NCBI GenBank assembly: GCA_026874595.1
Contig: CM049308.1
Location: 76,243,124-76,307,123 of the forward strand
Length of the DNA: 64,000 bases
Origin: Sipunculus nudus
Lineage: Eukaryota > Annelida > Sipuncula > Golfingiida > Sipunculidae
Direction of reading: 5' to 3'
Each line of letters begins with the position of its first letter. Within the stretch, counting starts at the first letter, position 1. The position numbers were made by a program, and so were the translations under genes. Shown here in pieces: positions 49,501-61,500 of the stretch. The notes under the pieces are model-generated. The model saw only the letters and a program-made list of their open reading frames with translations, ran no database searches and was not told the origin of the DNA.

Positions 49501-52500
49501 CACAGATTCAATGTCACAAGTATTCAAGGTTGAATGTTTCAAACTCCTTTTATGTTTTCAAGCACTTGGTAGAAAAATATAGTGTAAAAAATTGGAGGAA
49601 TAAAATATGCACTTTTATTTAAGATGCAATACTAAAAAATATTATTTTGGTTTAATTGACCTTGAAGATGAAGATCAAGGTAAAAAGTTTTTGAAGCCCT
49701 TCGTAATATCAGTAGAAACTATTCAAATGTCAAATTTGATGAAGAAATATTGAGTGGTTCAAAAGTTATCTCATTCACATGAAATGACTATGATTATATA
49801 TTCTATCACTTTATGTGACATCAGATCTTTGCTGTATCAACAGTGTGGTCGATGGCTGGTACAATATATGTGCAGAATACATTCATCAGAAATTAAGAGC
49901 TACACACAGATTAATGGCTTGCCTACCTGTTGCTGAGTCTCTTTTGTCGGTTCTTTATCGTTCCGTTTATCTTCTCTCTTTTTGCGTTTCTTCTCTTTTT
50001 TCTTTTCCAGGTACTGTTCCCATGGAGTCAGGTCCTCCTGGTTTTGCTTCTCTTTGATCAGCCCCTCTGTTGTTTCTTTTAAGCCTGAGACAGAGATTAT
50101 TACATATGCTTATGCTGAATTTTGGATGCTGTGTTTCTTGTTAAATGATGCCAGCAGGAACAAACTCTATAATGCAAGAGTTTTTAATGTTGTTGAAATT
50201 TTTTTTTCAGAATCAGCCTTTTAACAAGAATCAAGCATCATTCCAGGTGAATAAAATAATTAAACTTTAAAAAAAAAACCCTCAAGTTATAAAAGCCAAT
50301 ATGTTTACTATTCCGCTGTAATAAAATTATATTTAGAAACAGTGTTTGAATTTGTTCGAAATCTAAAATGTATTCTTGGCAGTAAAGCAATAACAGAGTA
50401 TTAATATATTTGTAAAATTTCCTTGTTGTAACAACTGACTCTACTAATATACTGACTCAACACTGTATTTTACTTTGTTTTTCATCTGCCACATATTTTG
50501 CAGTTTTTGACTTTTTGCCTCCCCTACCTGGTTCCCAGGATATCTCCATCTCCGTGTCCTTGGCCTCTTTCTCCTTCTCCTTGTCCTCCACTCCCCGCAG
50601 CAGGGCCCGGTACTTCTCTATCTGCTTCTCTTCATCCTCCTCATCTAACTCCTCCTGCTGCCCAAAATCAGGGTCCTCAAATCCTGCATACGGGTCTGTA
50701 AAAAAACAAAATCAGGGTCCTCAAATCCTGCATACAGGTCTGTAAAAAACAAAATCAGGGTCCTCAAATCCTGCATACGGGTCTGTAAATAACAAAATTA
50801 GGGTCCTTAAATCCTGCATACGGGTCTGTAAATCACAAAATCAGGATCCTCAAATCTTGCATATGGGTCTACAGATCAAATAAAATCAGGGTCCTCAAAT
50901 CCTGCATATTGGTCTGTAAATAACAAAATCAGCTTCCTCAAATCCTGCATATGGGTCTACAATCACAAACAACTGGGGTCTTCAAATCTTGCAAGCAGGT
51001 AGGTAAATGAAAGATAGCTAAAATTTAGTGTCCTAAACCAAGCACAAAACCTGAAAACAACATTGATTACCCACAGCTTCAGATATGTTGTAATAGTAAA
51101 AAGCTAAAAACTACAGCTTTTCAATGTCATACTTATCATTAGCAGAAGTGAAATAATGGGATGATTGTTGTTATTTTACTGTTGACTTGACAATTTGATA
51201 GCAATTGTAAATCTGTTATTATGTCGGATTATAAGGCAATTGATTTGTTAAATTACATTAGGCTACTTGTGGGGGTTGGGGTATGGTTACATATTCAAAA
51301 CAAGTGACCCATGGGTCATGACGCTCAGCTGACTGGGAAGAGATTCGCCAAAGGAAATTTTATCATCTGAATGGTAGTATATACCCATTCAACTGAAGCA
51401 TCAAACAGATTAACCAACAGGCCAAGATTGTGACTGTATTTATATATCTCAGAAATAGAGAAAAAATGCATAAACTTTAAAAAAAATACAGGTGGTTCCA
51501 CCAGTCTGCAGAAACTAATAAAAACACTTAATGGTCAATATCCATGCAAAGAATCATGGTGATCTCTGCATTAGATGTGCAGATACTTCAGCTTTTGTAT
51601 CAAATTTTCCATTATTCTGAGGGATACTTCGGAGTCCTATAGCTTGAAGGATATGGGTAACAGAGACCTAATTTCAGGTTTCCACAGATACTTTTCATGG
51701 GCCTCCTTGCATGACAAGAATAAAGATTCAAGGTCCTGTTGTTACAATTTGTGCATAGTTAACAGATGACAGCATCCTTAAAGGTCTCAAAAATAGAGAA
51801 AAATATTTTGGACCTGCAAGTTTCAGACTAGGACATTTTAAAACTAGAATATGGGTAGTCTATGTGTATCCGCAGAAATCAGAGTGGGACGGGTGAAGTG
51901 AGGCATGGATTAATGGCAAGGGGAATAGAGTGAGGTGTGTTGCATATTAGCATGGAGGTCTGCAGTGTAAATGTGAATGTAGGTGGTGCCACCTGTCATA
52001 AAATCGAGAAAATTGTCCAGGATGTATAAACCTGCAAAATTTCAGGTGGATAAGTCAAACGACTGCTGAGATAGGAGTAATTTTATCCCAAGGCAGATGA
52101 ACAGACGCTGTGCATAAGTTGTTTTAGGACGCACCACCATTTTTAGTGTATGTTATAAAGCTATCAAAGGGCTATATATGTGCAAAATCTTAAGCCTGAT
52201 CTGTCAAACAGTTCCACAGATATGAGCTTGGATGTCTGCAGAGAAAACCTGAATGTAGGTGGCGCCACCTGTCATAAAATCAATAAACCTGTCCAGGATG
52301 TATAAACCTGCAAAATTTCAGGTGGATAAGTCAAACCATTGCTGAGATATGACTGATTTTATCCCAAGGCAGATGAACAGATGGTTGCTGTGCATTAATG
52401 GTTGCAGGTGGCACCACCAGTTTTGCCTATGATGAAGAACTATGTGAGATCTATCCACATGCAAATTTTGGCCCAATTGGTCAAATGGTTCCTGAGAAAT

Positions 52501-55500
52501 GAGCTTGGACGTCTGCAGAGTAAACCTGAATGTAGTAGGCACCACCTGTCATAAAATCGAGAAAATTGTCGAGGATGTATAAACCTGCAAAATTTCAGGT
52601 GGATAAGTCAAACGACTGCTGAGATAGGAGTAATTTTATCCCAAGGCAGATGAACAGATGGGTGCTGTGCATTAATAATTGCAGGTGGTGCCACCAGTTT
52701 GCCTATGATTAAGAGCTATGTGAGATCTATACACATGCAAAATTTTGGCCCAATTGGTCAAACGGTTCCTGAGATATGCAGGTTTAAGTGTGTAAACCTG
52801 AATGAAGGTGGCCCCACCTGTCATATATCGATAAACCTGTCCAGGATGTATTAACCTGCAAAATTTCAGATGGAAAAAACAAACCACTGCTGAGATATGA
52901 GTGATTTTATTCCAAGGCACATGAACAGATGGACGCGTGCAAAAGTGGTTGCAAATGGCGCCACCAGTTTTGCCTTTGATGAAGAGCTATGTGAGATCTA
53001 TACACATGCAAAATTTTGGCCCAATTGGTCAAACGGTTCCCGAGATATGAGCTTGGATGTCTGCAGAGTAAAGGTGGATGTAGGTGGCACCACCTGTCAT
53101 AAAATCAAGAAACCTGTCCAGGATGTATAAACCTGCAAAATTTCAGGTGGAAAAAACAAACCACTGCTGAGATATGAGTGATTTTATTCCAAGGCACATG
53201 AACAGATGGACGCTGTGCATAAGTGGTTGCAAATGGCGCCACCAGTTTTGCCTTTGATGAAGAGCTATGTGAGATCTATACACATGCAAAATTTTGGCCC
53301 AATTGGTCAACCGTTTCCTGAGATATGAGCTTGGATGTCTGCAGAGTAAAGGTGGATGTAGGTGGCACCACCTGTCATAAAATCAAGAAACCTGTCCAGG
53401 ATGTAAAAACCTGCAAAATTTCAGGTGGAAAAAACAAATCACTGCTGAGATATGAGTGATTTTATTCCTAGGCAGATGAACAAATGGACGCTGTGCATAA
53501 GTGGTTGCAAATGGCGCCACCAGTTTTGCCTATGATGAAGAGCTATATGAGATCAATACACATGCAAAATTTTGGCCCAATTGGTCAAACGGTTCCCGAG
53601 ATATGAGCTTGGATGTCTGCAGAGTAAAGGTGAATGTAGGTGGCACCACCTGTCATAAAATCAAGAAACCTGTCCAGGATGTATAAACCTGCAAAATTTC
53701 AGGTGGATAAGTCAACTTACTGCTGAGATATGAGTAATTTTATCCCAAGGCAGATGAACAGATGGGTGCTGTGCATTAATGGTTGCAGGTGACGCCACAA
53801 ATTTTGCCTTTGATGAAGAGCTATGTGAGATCTATACACATGCAAAATTTTGGCCCAATTGGTCAAACGGTTCCCGAGATATGAGCTTGGATGTCTGCAG
53901 AGTAAAGGTGAATGTAGGTGGCACCACCTGTCATAAAATCAAGAAACCTGTCCAGGATGTATAAACCTGCAAAATTTCAGGTGGATAAGTCAACTTACTG
54001 CTGAGATATGAGTAATTTTATCCCAAGGCAGATGAACAGATGGGTGCTGTGCATTAATGGTTGCAGGTGACGCCACAAATTTTGCCTTTGATGAAGAGCT
54101 ATGTGAGATCTATACACATGCAAAATTTTGGCCCAATTGGTCATACGGTTCCCGAGATATGAGCTTGGATGTCTGCAGAGTAAACGTGAATGTGGGTGGC
54201 GCCACCTGTCATAAAATCGAGAAAATTGTCCAGGTTGTATAAACCTGCAAAATTTCAGGTGTATAAGTCAAACCACTGCTGAGATATGGGCGATATTATC
54301 CTAAGGCAGATGAACAGATGGACGCTGTGCAAAAATGGTTGCAGGTGGCGCCACCATTTTTAGAGTATGTTATAAAGCTATCAAATGGCTACATTTGTGC
54401 AAAATTTTTAGCCTGATCGGTCAAACGGTTCCCGAGATATGCAGGTTTATGTGTGGAAACAGACACACAAATGGACGCTGGGTAGCGAGGAAAGGTCAGA
54501 GGTCAACCAAAAATAAATGCACAGCAATTCACATGTGACCTGATGATAAACCCAATTCGCCTATAATGCTAACCAAGTTTTTTCAAACAGTTGAAAGATA
54601 TAGTTCCAATAATCTGAGAATTCTGCATCTAAACATTGTCTAGACGTCTAGACGCTGTGTCTAGACGTCTAGACACATTGTCTAGACAGCCCCCCCCCCA
54701 GCCAGGTCAGTTGCCATGGTGATGTCTGGACCCCACCTGTTTGTACTGAGTGACCTCTTGACTTGGATGCTGAAACTCAGCTTCTTGTAAAAATCTGTTT
54801 TCAAATACAGAAAGCCTTTTTCAATTGGCTACAATGTTTTGTTTTCTAAACTGTATTTACCCAATCTATTCTTATAAAACTGGCAGAACCCTACCATAGA
54901 ATAATTCTTGTAAAATTTAAACCAATCAGCTTAACAGTTTCATCATAAATCAGTGTATAAGCAAGAAGAGTTTAAAATTACATTTTCGCTTGTAATAAAA
55001 CACATCAATGTAGGTGGCGCCACCAATACCTCAAAATCAGATTTGACATATGTGACAAACATTGGTATAAAATTTGGTGATTATAGCTCTAGCTGTTTCT
55101 GAGATTTAAATTTTAGTGTGCTTTTTTGGACAGATGACTAAGTTCAACCTCCCGTAACTTGGCCAAAAATCTCTGAACTGGAACCATTCGAAGAAACTTG
55201 AGAGAGATTGTTCCAGCGATCATTTCTGTGAAATATTGGACAATTTGGCTAGACAGTTTCAGAGAAGAAGATTTTTAAAGGTTTTTAAGCTTTTTTCTCT
55301 ATAAAATCTATATTAAGGAAGATACCAAATAAAAAGCTCCAGGGCACCAAGTTTCAGTTGTGACTAATTCTTACATGTTATTTGGAGCTGCTAGCTCCAA
55401 TGGTTTCTGACTTACAGCCATGGACGGCGGAAAGCCAGCCCTGGATGGCGGACGGCTGATGGCGGACGGCTGACGATTGACGGACGACGCTGCACCACCG

Positions 55501-58500
55501 CATAAGCTCACAGGTTCGCTAAAAATCGAAAAATACAGGTGGCGCCACCAGGCTGCAGGAACTGATGAAACTTCTCATGATCAATGTGTATGCAAAAAAT
55601 AATGACCATCAGTGATGTATTTAATGAGATATTGAAGTTATTGTATGAAATTTTTGACTATTCTGGGGGGGGGGGGGTACTTTGGGGCCCCATAGCTTGA
55701 AGGATATGGGTAACAGAGACCTAATTTCTGGTTTCCATGAAGACTTTTCATAGGTCTCTCAGTGTGTCAAGAATTAAGATTTTAGGTCCAGTCTTTATGA
55801 TTTGTGCCCTGTTAACAGATGTACACATTTTTAAAGGTCTCAAAATTAGAGAAAAAAATTTGTAAAAAATTGAAAAATACAGGTGGCGCCACCAGGCTAA
55901 AGGAACTGATGAAACTTCTCATGATCAATATGTATGCGAAAAATCATGACCATCATTGATGTAGTTAATGAGATATTGGAAGTTTTTGTATGAAATTTTT
56001 CAATATTCTGGGGGGTACTTTGGGGTTCCACAGCTCGAAGGATATGGGTAACAGAGACCTAATTTCTGGTTTCCAAGGAGATTTTTAATGGACCTCTCAG
56101 AATGTAAAGTTACAAGATTCTAGGTCCAGCGGTTACGATTAGTGCCAGGTTAACGGACAGACGGACGGACGGACAGACGAATGACGGACAAAGAGTGATC
56201 GCTATAGCTCAGATGACTTACAGTCAGCTGAGCTAAAAACAGGATGTCACCAACACTTCCCTTTATGAGATTGTATGATATTAACTGCAACTGTAATCTG
56301 AGTATGCCTTTGTTTTGAAGATTGCTCCATGACAGCATATGCAGAGAAGTTGTGACATGAATGTATGGACTAATGTATTCAGTGATGTACTGTATTGTAT
56401 TATTTCTTTTTGAAACACAACCTAGACTTTGCAAAAATCCAAGATGAAATCCCACATAACAGTCAAATACCAAGAAACCCAATCTAAAACCACATCTAGT
56501 ACTCCACAAGGCGACTGGTTTCATTTTCACCAGTATTTAACAATAGTAGGCCTCCTGTACCCTTACATTTTCCTCAGTACAGAATAAATTCCCAAAGCTT
56601 GCGCTTCTTCTATAATTTATTCTAGCTTTAATCCATCAATTATCAGTCATGGAACTGTCCTTTCTTAGCAAGACACAATTATGTTGCATGTGTTCAGATT
56701 TATAATTGACCTGTCAACAAATTGTGCACCAAAACTATGGTAACAGGTTTCTGATGATCAAAAATCACAACCAAAGTTTCCCAGAAACTTAACCCTACCT
56801 CCTTCCCCTTCAGAGTCGGATGCTAAGTACGCTCTCACATCCAGGCCCTCCAGATCCTCCTTCTTGTAGTTCTTTGTTGTCACGGCGATGCGCTCCTTGT
56901 CAGTCTCATCCCAAGTTAACTCAACCTTTTAATTGCATAAATTAATATAATGCCAAACATTCAGATGTATAACACATTTTTACTGGTATAAAGCACATTT
57001 CAAACACAATGCTAATTGTTGAGAGACTTGTATTCTCTTCAGTCCAGGAACAGATCAGGTAGATGGTTATGCTTTTCTGGCCTACATAGTTATAAGGAGC
57101 CTTGGATTATGTAATTTATCTATATAATAGTATAGTAATTGAACCACTGACCTTACTATAGCAACTACTTCTTCAGTCTATTTTTTTTGTTGTTATCAGC
57201 AGTAATAAAGCACAGGTCACAACACCAGTGCACTTTACCTGACCAGCTGTCGATCTCGCTACAGGAAGCCGACCAAATCTTAGAACCATACAGAGAGACA
57301 AAAGCATTATGAATTAAACAATACTGTGACCACGTACTGCATCTGATGGATTTACTTTTCATTATCAGATAATCATTTCAAAGTTCAATGCAAACATGGA
57401 ATGCATCTGACAACTGGTGATCTTTTCTGACAATTCGAAGAGTGGACTCATCTAATGACATCAGGTGTGAGCCTTATTTAAATAATTACATATTTATGTA
57501 CCTTCGTATGCTGGAGAGCTGATGTAAAGAATTTGGATGGCTTGTATATGGCTGAGTCTGGCATCTCCTTGGCAATGTCCCTGGGTGCCTGATCAAATGT
57601 CATGTCATCTGGTATAAATCTGTTATGAAATCAAAAGTTTGCTATTATAAGACCTTAAAATAAAACCTGATCATATTTTACCATTATTGGAGGATTTCTT
57701 CAGTCCCCCACAGATGAAACAAAGAAAACACAGCAATATATATTTTTAATTCACAGAAATAGTCACAAAACCTGTCCAAATTGGGATATGGTTGTTTTTA
57801 TTAAGGGCTGAAACATAACACAATGCTAGTCCTTGGATTAAACATTGTGAATAAAGAGCTATACAATAAAACATGGTACTTCCATGGCCTAAGAAATACT
57901 GGTTTCCTCTTATGTTGATTAACATTTAGCTCCTAGCATGTCATAATGTTTTGACAAAGTGCCGTCTTCTGGGAAGCTAAAAAAATCCAACTGGTTACTA
58001 ATCCCTTCGTCATTGGCTGGATAGTAACCACACTCTACCTTATACAGGTGCCAGAGACTACCGGTAGGTTAAGTATACTGGATTCTACTGGAGGCACTAG
58101 GAGCTGGAAATGGATCTCATTGGCTGACTCTCACTGGGGGCAGCACATTGTGATATAGGGAGGAACAACTCAAGTGAAAGAGGGGTGGTAGGTAGTTGTG
58201 ATGTCTTGCACCCTTACAAGGCTCATTGTAGACAAGCAAATGTTGCAGATTATAACATGAGGTATTTAGAAGGGGTGGAGTCCATTCAGTAGCAATGACC
58301 ACTAAATAAAGTTGACATGCCAGTTTTATATGTGAGCAACAAAGAAATATAAGAAAAACGAATAACATTAGGATACTTGATCAGTTAAATATGTCAAATT
58401 TGCCATTTATCACAAAGATCATGCAGGTAAACTATCAAACAAACAAGAAATTTTATGTTTAACTTTTCATTATTAATACTCAATTATCCAATTTGTGATC

Positions 58501-61500
58501 TTTGGTACTTCATTATCCAATTTGTAACAAGATCCTCTTTAAATCTGCTTCTCAGCATCTGGTAATTTCTGCAATAAGAAATAGCTTTGATGCTTTCTTG
58601 TTGACTTTACTGGTTGTTTTACCTGAGGTCCATAACGGCTGAGCTGCTTTCATACTCTAACCCGTCGCACTCCTCGTAGATGTGATTGGCTGTTTCCTTG
58701 GTGTCACATTCCACCACAGCGTAGTAGTACTTCAGTCTGTTGAGCTGGTACTGACGTAGCTTCTCCTGATGGTAAGCTGAACCCAAATAGTAACAATTTA
58801 CAATCATGATGTGCTTCTACAAAAGGTGATTCAGGACAACTAATATCACTCTACCTCAAAACACTCTCCTCACGTGGCAGTTACTGGGGAAGTGGTTAAT
58901 TTGGCGTGGCTAAATTGTTGTGCTTTTTTCATTTTACAGCATTAGCACAGTTTGAATTTTTGCGCAAAACAAAATGTATTGATCTTTCATTTTGTATCAA
59001 ATAATTAAAAAATTTAAATGATTTTATAAAAGACAGGTTTGTAGCACAACCAACCTCCCACCTGTCAAACTCCGGGTGAAAGCGTACAAGCTACGGGCGA
59101 CAGAGTATCATGACCACAAGGTGTAAACAATACGTAATTAACTGGGAATACCAATAATCACGTTTGATGATGCAATGGTACTGTACCCAACCACATTGTT
59201 TGACATCTCAGTAAGTTGTAGAATTGCTCAACAAAAACAACTGTGATTATTAACTAGAAGCAGTAAACAACAAACAGAGCTGACAACTATAGTTGCTGCA
59301 TCGTACTTCAAAGTCATGGGGGGGGGGGGGGGGGTGGTGTTCTAAAGTTGTCAAGGTTGTATGAAATACTGCCTGTTTTTATTTTAGCACAAATCTAGCT
59401 CCCGCTAAAAGCAAAAAAATTAAAACCCCACTAAAAAAAACACTTCAACAGATATACAGCATGGTATCGCATTGTGCAGCCAGACCAAACTGTATAACTG
59501 CAGCATAAGAAGCATACCTCAAATGGACTCTATAAAACTGCTTTATATCATTGTTTCATTCAGACTCCTATGATCTGTTCAACCATTTAGTAATATTAAT
59601 TTTATTGTTAACTATATCTTTTGTATAATTTTGCACTTAGGTAAAAGCAGAACAAAAGCTTGGTAAATGTTCAAGATTTTAATCCATGCTTTTACAAAAC
59701 TTCATTCTTTCATATCATGTTGCCTAAAGACATGGTATTATTTAGGAGTCTTAAATTTTAGCTGAATACAAATGTTAGTATATTCTTGTCGACAGTGACC
59801 AAGCCCAATGTTTACTGATGAATATTAGTAATACAGCACTTATCCTGAATCTTACATTTTGTGATACACAGGTGTGCACCTTAGTCAGTTGATTCATTTT
59901 GTCCCCTCTTCATGTACAAACTTTACATACCTGGTTCATCTTACTTGATATACTACTTTTAAATTTTTTTGTTCATTCATGTTTTAGTATGTTTACATAT
60001 GCAGGTGAATACAATTAACATGGCTTCATATTATTTGTGAAAACACAAGCAGCAAGCAGGAGCTAAAAACTTTGTATTATATATAGACTTTTTTTATCAG
60101 AATTTTATGAATGTTCACATTTATTTCATCGTTATGACTACACAAGAAGATCTGCTGTTGCAGGTTGTTTACAAAGGTGGTTGCTCTCTCAATGCTATGC
60201 ATGCAGCGTTGAGGGAAAAGGCATGACCTCCACCTGGCATGCAGCTATAGTGGGGTGGAAACCATAAATAAAAACTAGAATATCAGCAAAAGCTGACAAA
60301 AGCCCTCAGCCAAAAGAACAGTGTTTAGTGGTGGTAACAGTAACAAGTACTAAATATCTGATCTCACATGGATGTATATCTGTACATGTCTCAGTTATAA
60401 ATTTAAAATGGAGAGGTATGTACCATGATTCATAACAATCCACCAAATGCTTCCTGAAAAATAAGCTTCTAAGTTTTATTCTATTATAAGCTCTGTGACC
60501 TTGAAAAGTAGGTCAAGGTCACCCATCTTCGAAAATGAACAAGATTTTTGTCGATATACATCTTCACCAAAGAAATAAAATTCCTATTGTGAATCCTTTT
60601 AGAGATATCCCGCTCACAAGGCCAAAGTTGAAAAATCCAAGGAAAATTCAAAATAAAAAATCAGAAATTGCAGGTGGCGCCCCCAAACTTGTGCAGCAGT
60701 TACAGACCATCAGTCCCTATGATCATAGTAAGTATTGTGAAAATCCATCCAATGGTTCCTGAGAAATAAGCTTCTAAATGTTTTTTCTATAATCAGCACT
60801 AAAACGTAGAAAAATAGGTCAAGGTCACCCATCTTCGAACTTGACCGAGATTTTGTCAATATACATCTTCACCGAAAAAATAAAATTCTTACGGTGAATC
60901 CTTTTCGAGATATCCCGCTCACAAGCCCAAAGTTGAAAAATCCGATAAAAATTCATTAAAAATCAGAAATTGTAGGTGGCGCCACCAAACTTGTAAAGCA
61001 GGTACAGACTATCAGTCCAAATAATGATAGTAAGTTTTGTGAAAATCCACCAAATGGTTCCTGAGTAATAAGCATCTAAGTGTTTTTCTAGAATGAGCTC
61101 TAAAATGTAGAAAAATAGGTCAAGGTCACCCATCTTCGAACTTGACCCAGATTTTGTCGATATAGATCTTTACCGAGGAAATAAAATTCTGACGGTGAAT
61201 CCTTTTCAAGATATCCCGCTCACAAGGTAAAAGTAAACGGACGCCGGACGGACGGACGGACGGACAGACAGCTAAAGTGACGACAATAGCCCATCAGCCT
61301 AAGGACTGAGGGCTAAAAAACTATGTTAGCAAACCATATAATTGTTAACTTATTTATGTAACACAATGTTATGGATTGATGTGATTATGTACAGAAATGT
61401 TCTATCATTGTCGCTTGTGTATTGTAAACAATATTCCAGTGTATTCTTGTATGTATGTATGTATGTATTGTTTGAAAAAAGATCTGACTTAATATCTGTG

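Larger units (their letters stand above)
51304..56238 (+). mobile_element. Family-1 element in ESF1 intron with nested insertion
   Basis: 5' end ACAAGTGACCCATGGGTCAT then GACGCTCAGCTGAC; 3' end GACTTACAGTCAGCTGAGCT plus AAAAAC. A GACGGACGGACAGACGAATG tract precedes the 3' end. The 337-base monomers at 51480-51803 and 55530-56100 match the 4290-7153 cluster. The sequence is interrupted after GAGAAAAATATTTT (51807) and resumes at TCGAAAAATACAGG (55520). Confidence 0.8.

Noticed and set aside
53501-54242. Series of similar ~61 residue plus-strand frames
   Set aside because: They repeat every 278 bases because they are copies of the family-3 monomer, not exons.
57165-57362. Minus-strand frame in an ESF1 intron faintly like a LINE tail
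   Set aside because: Only a vague resemblance and no ordered motifs.
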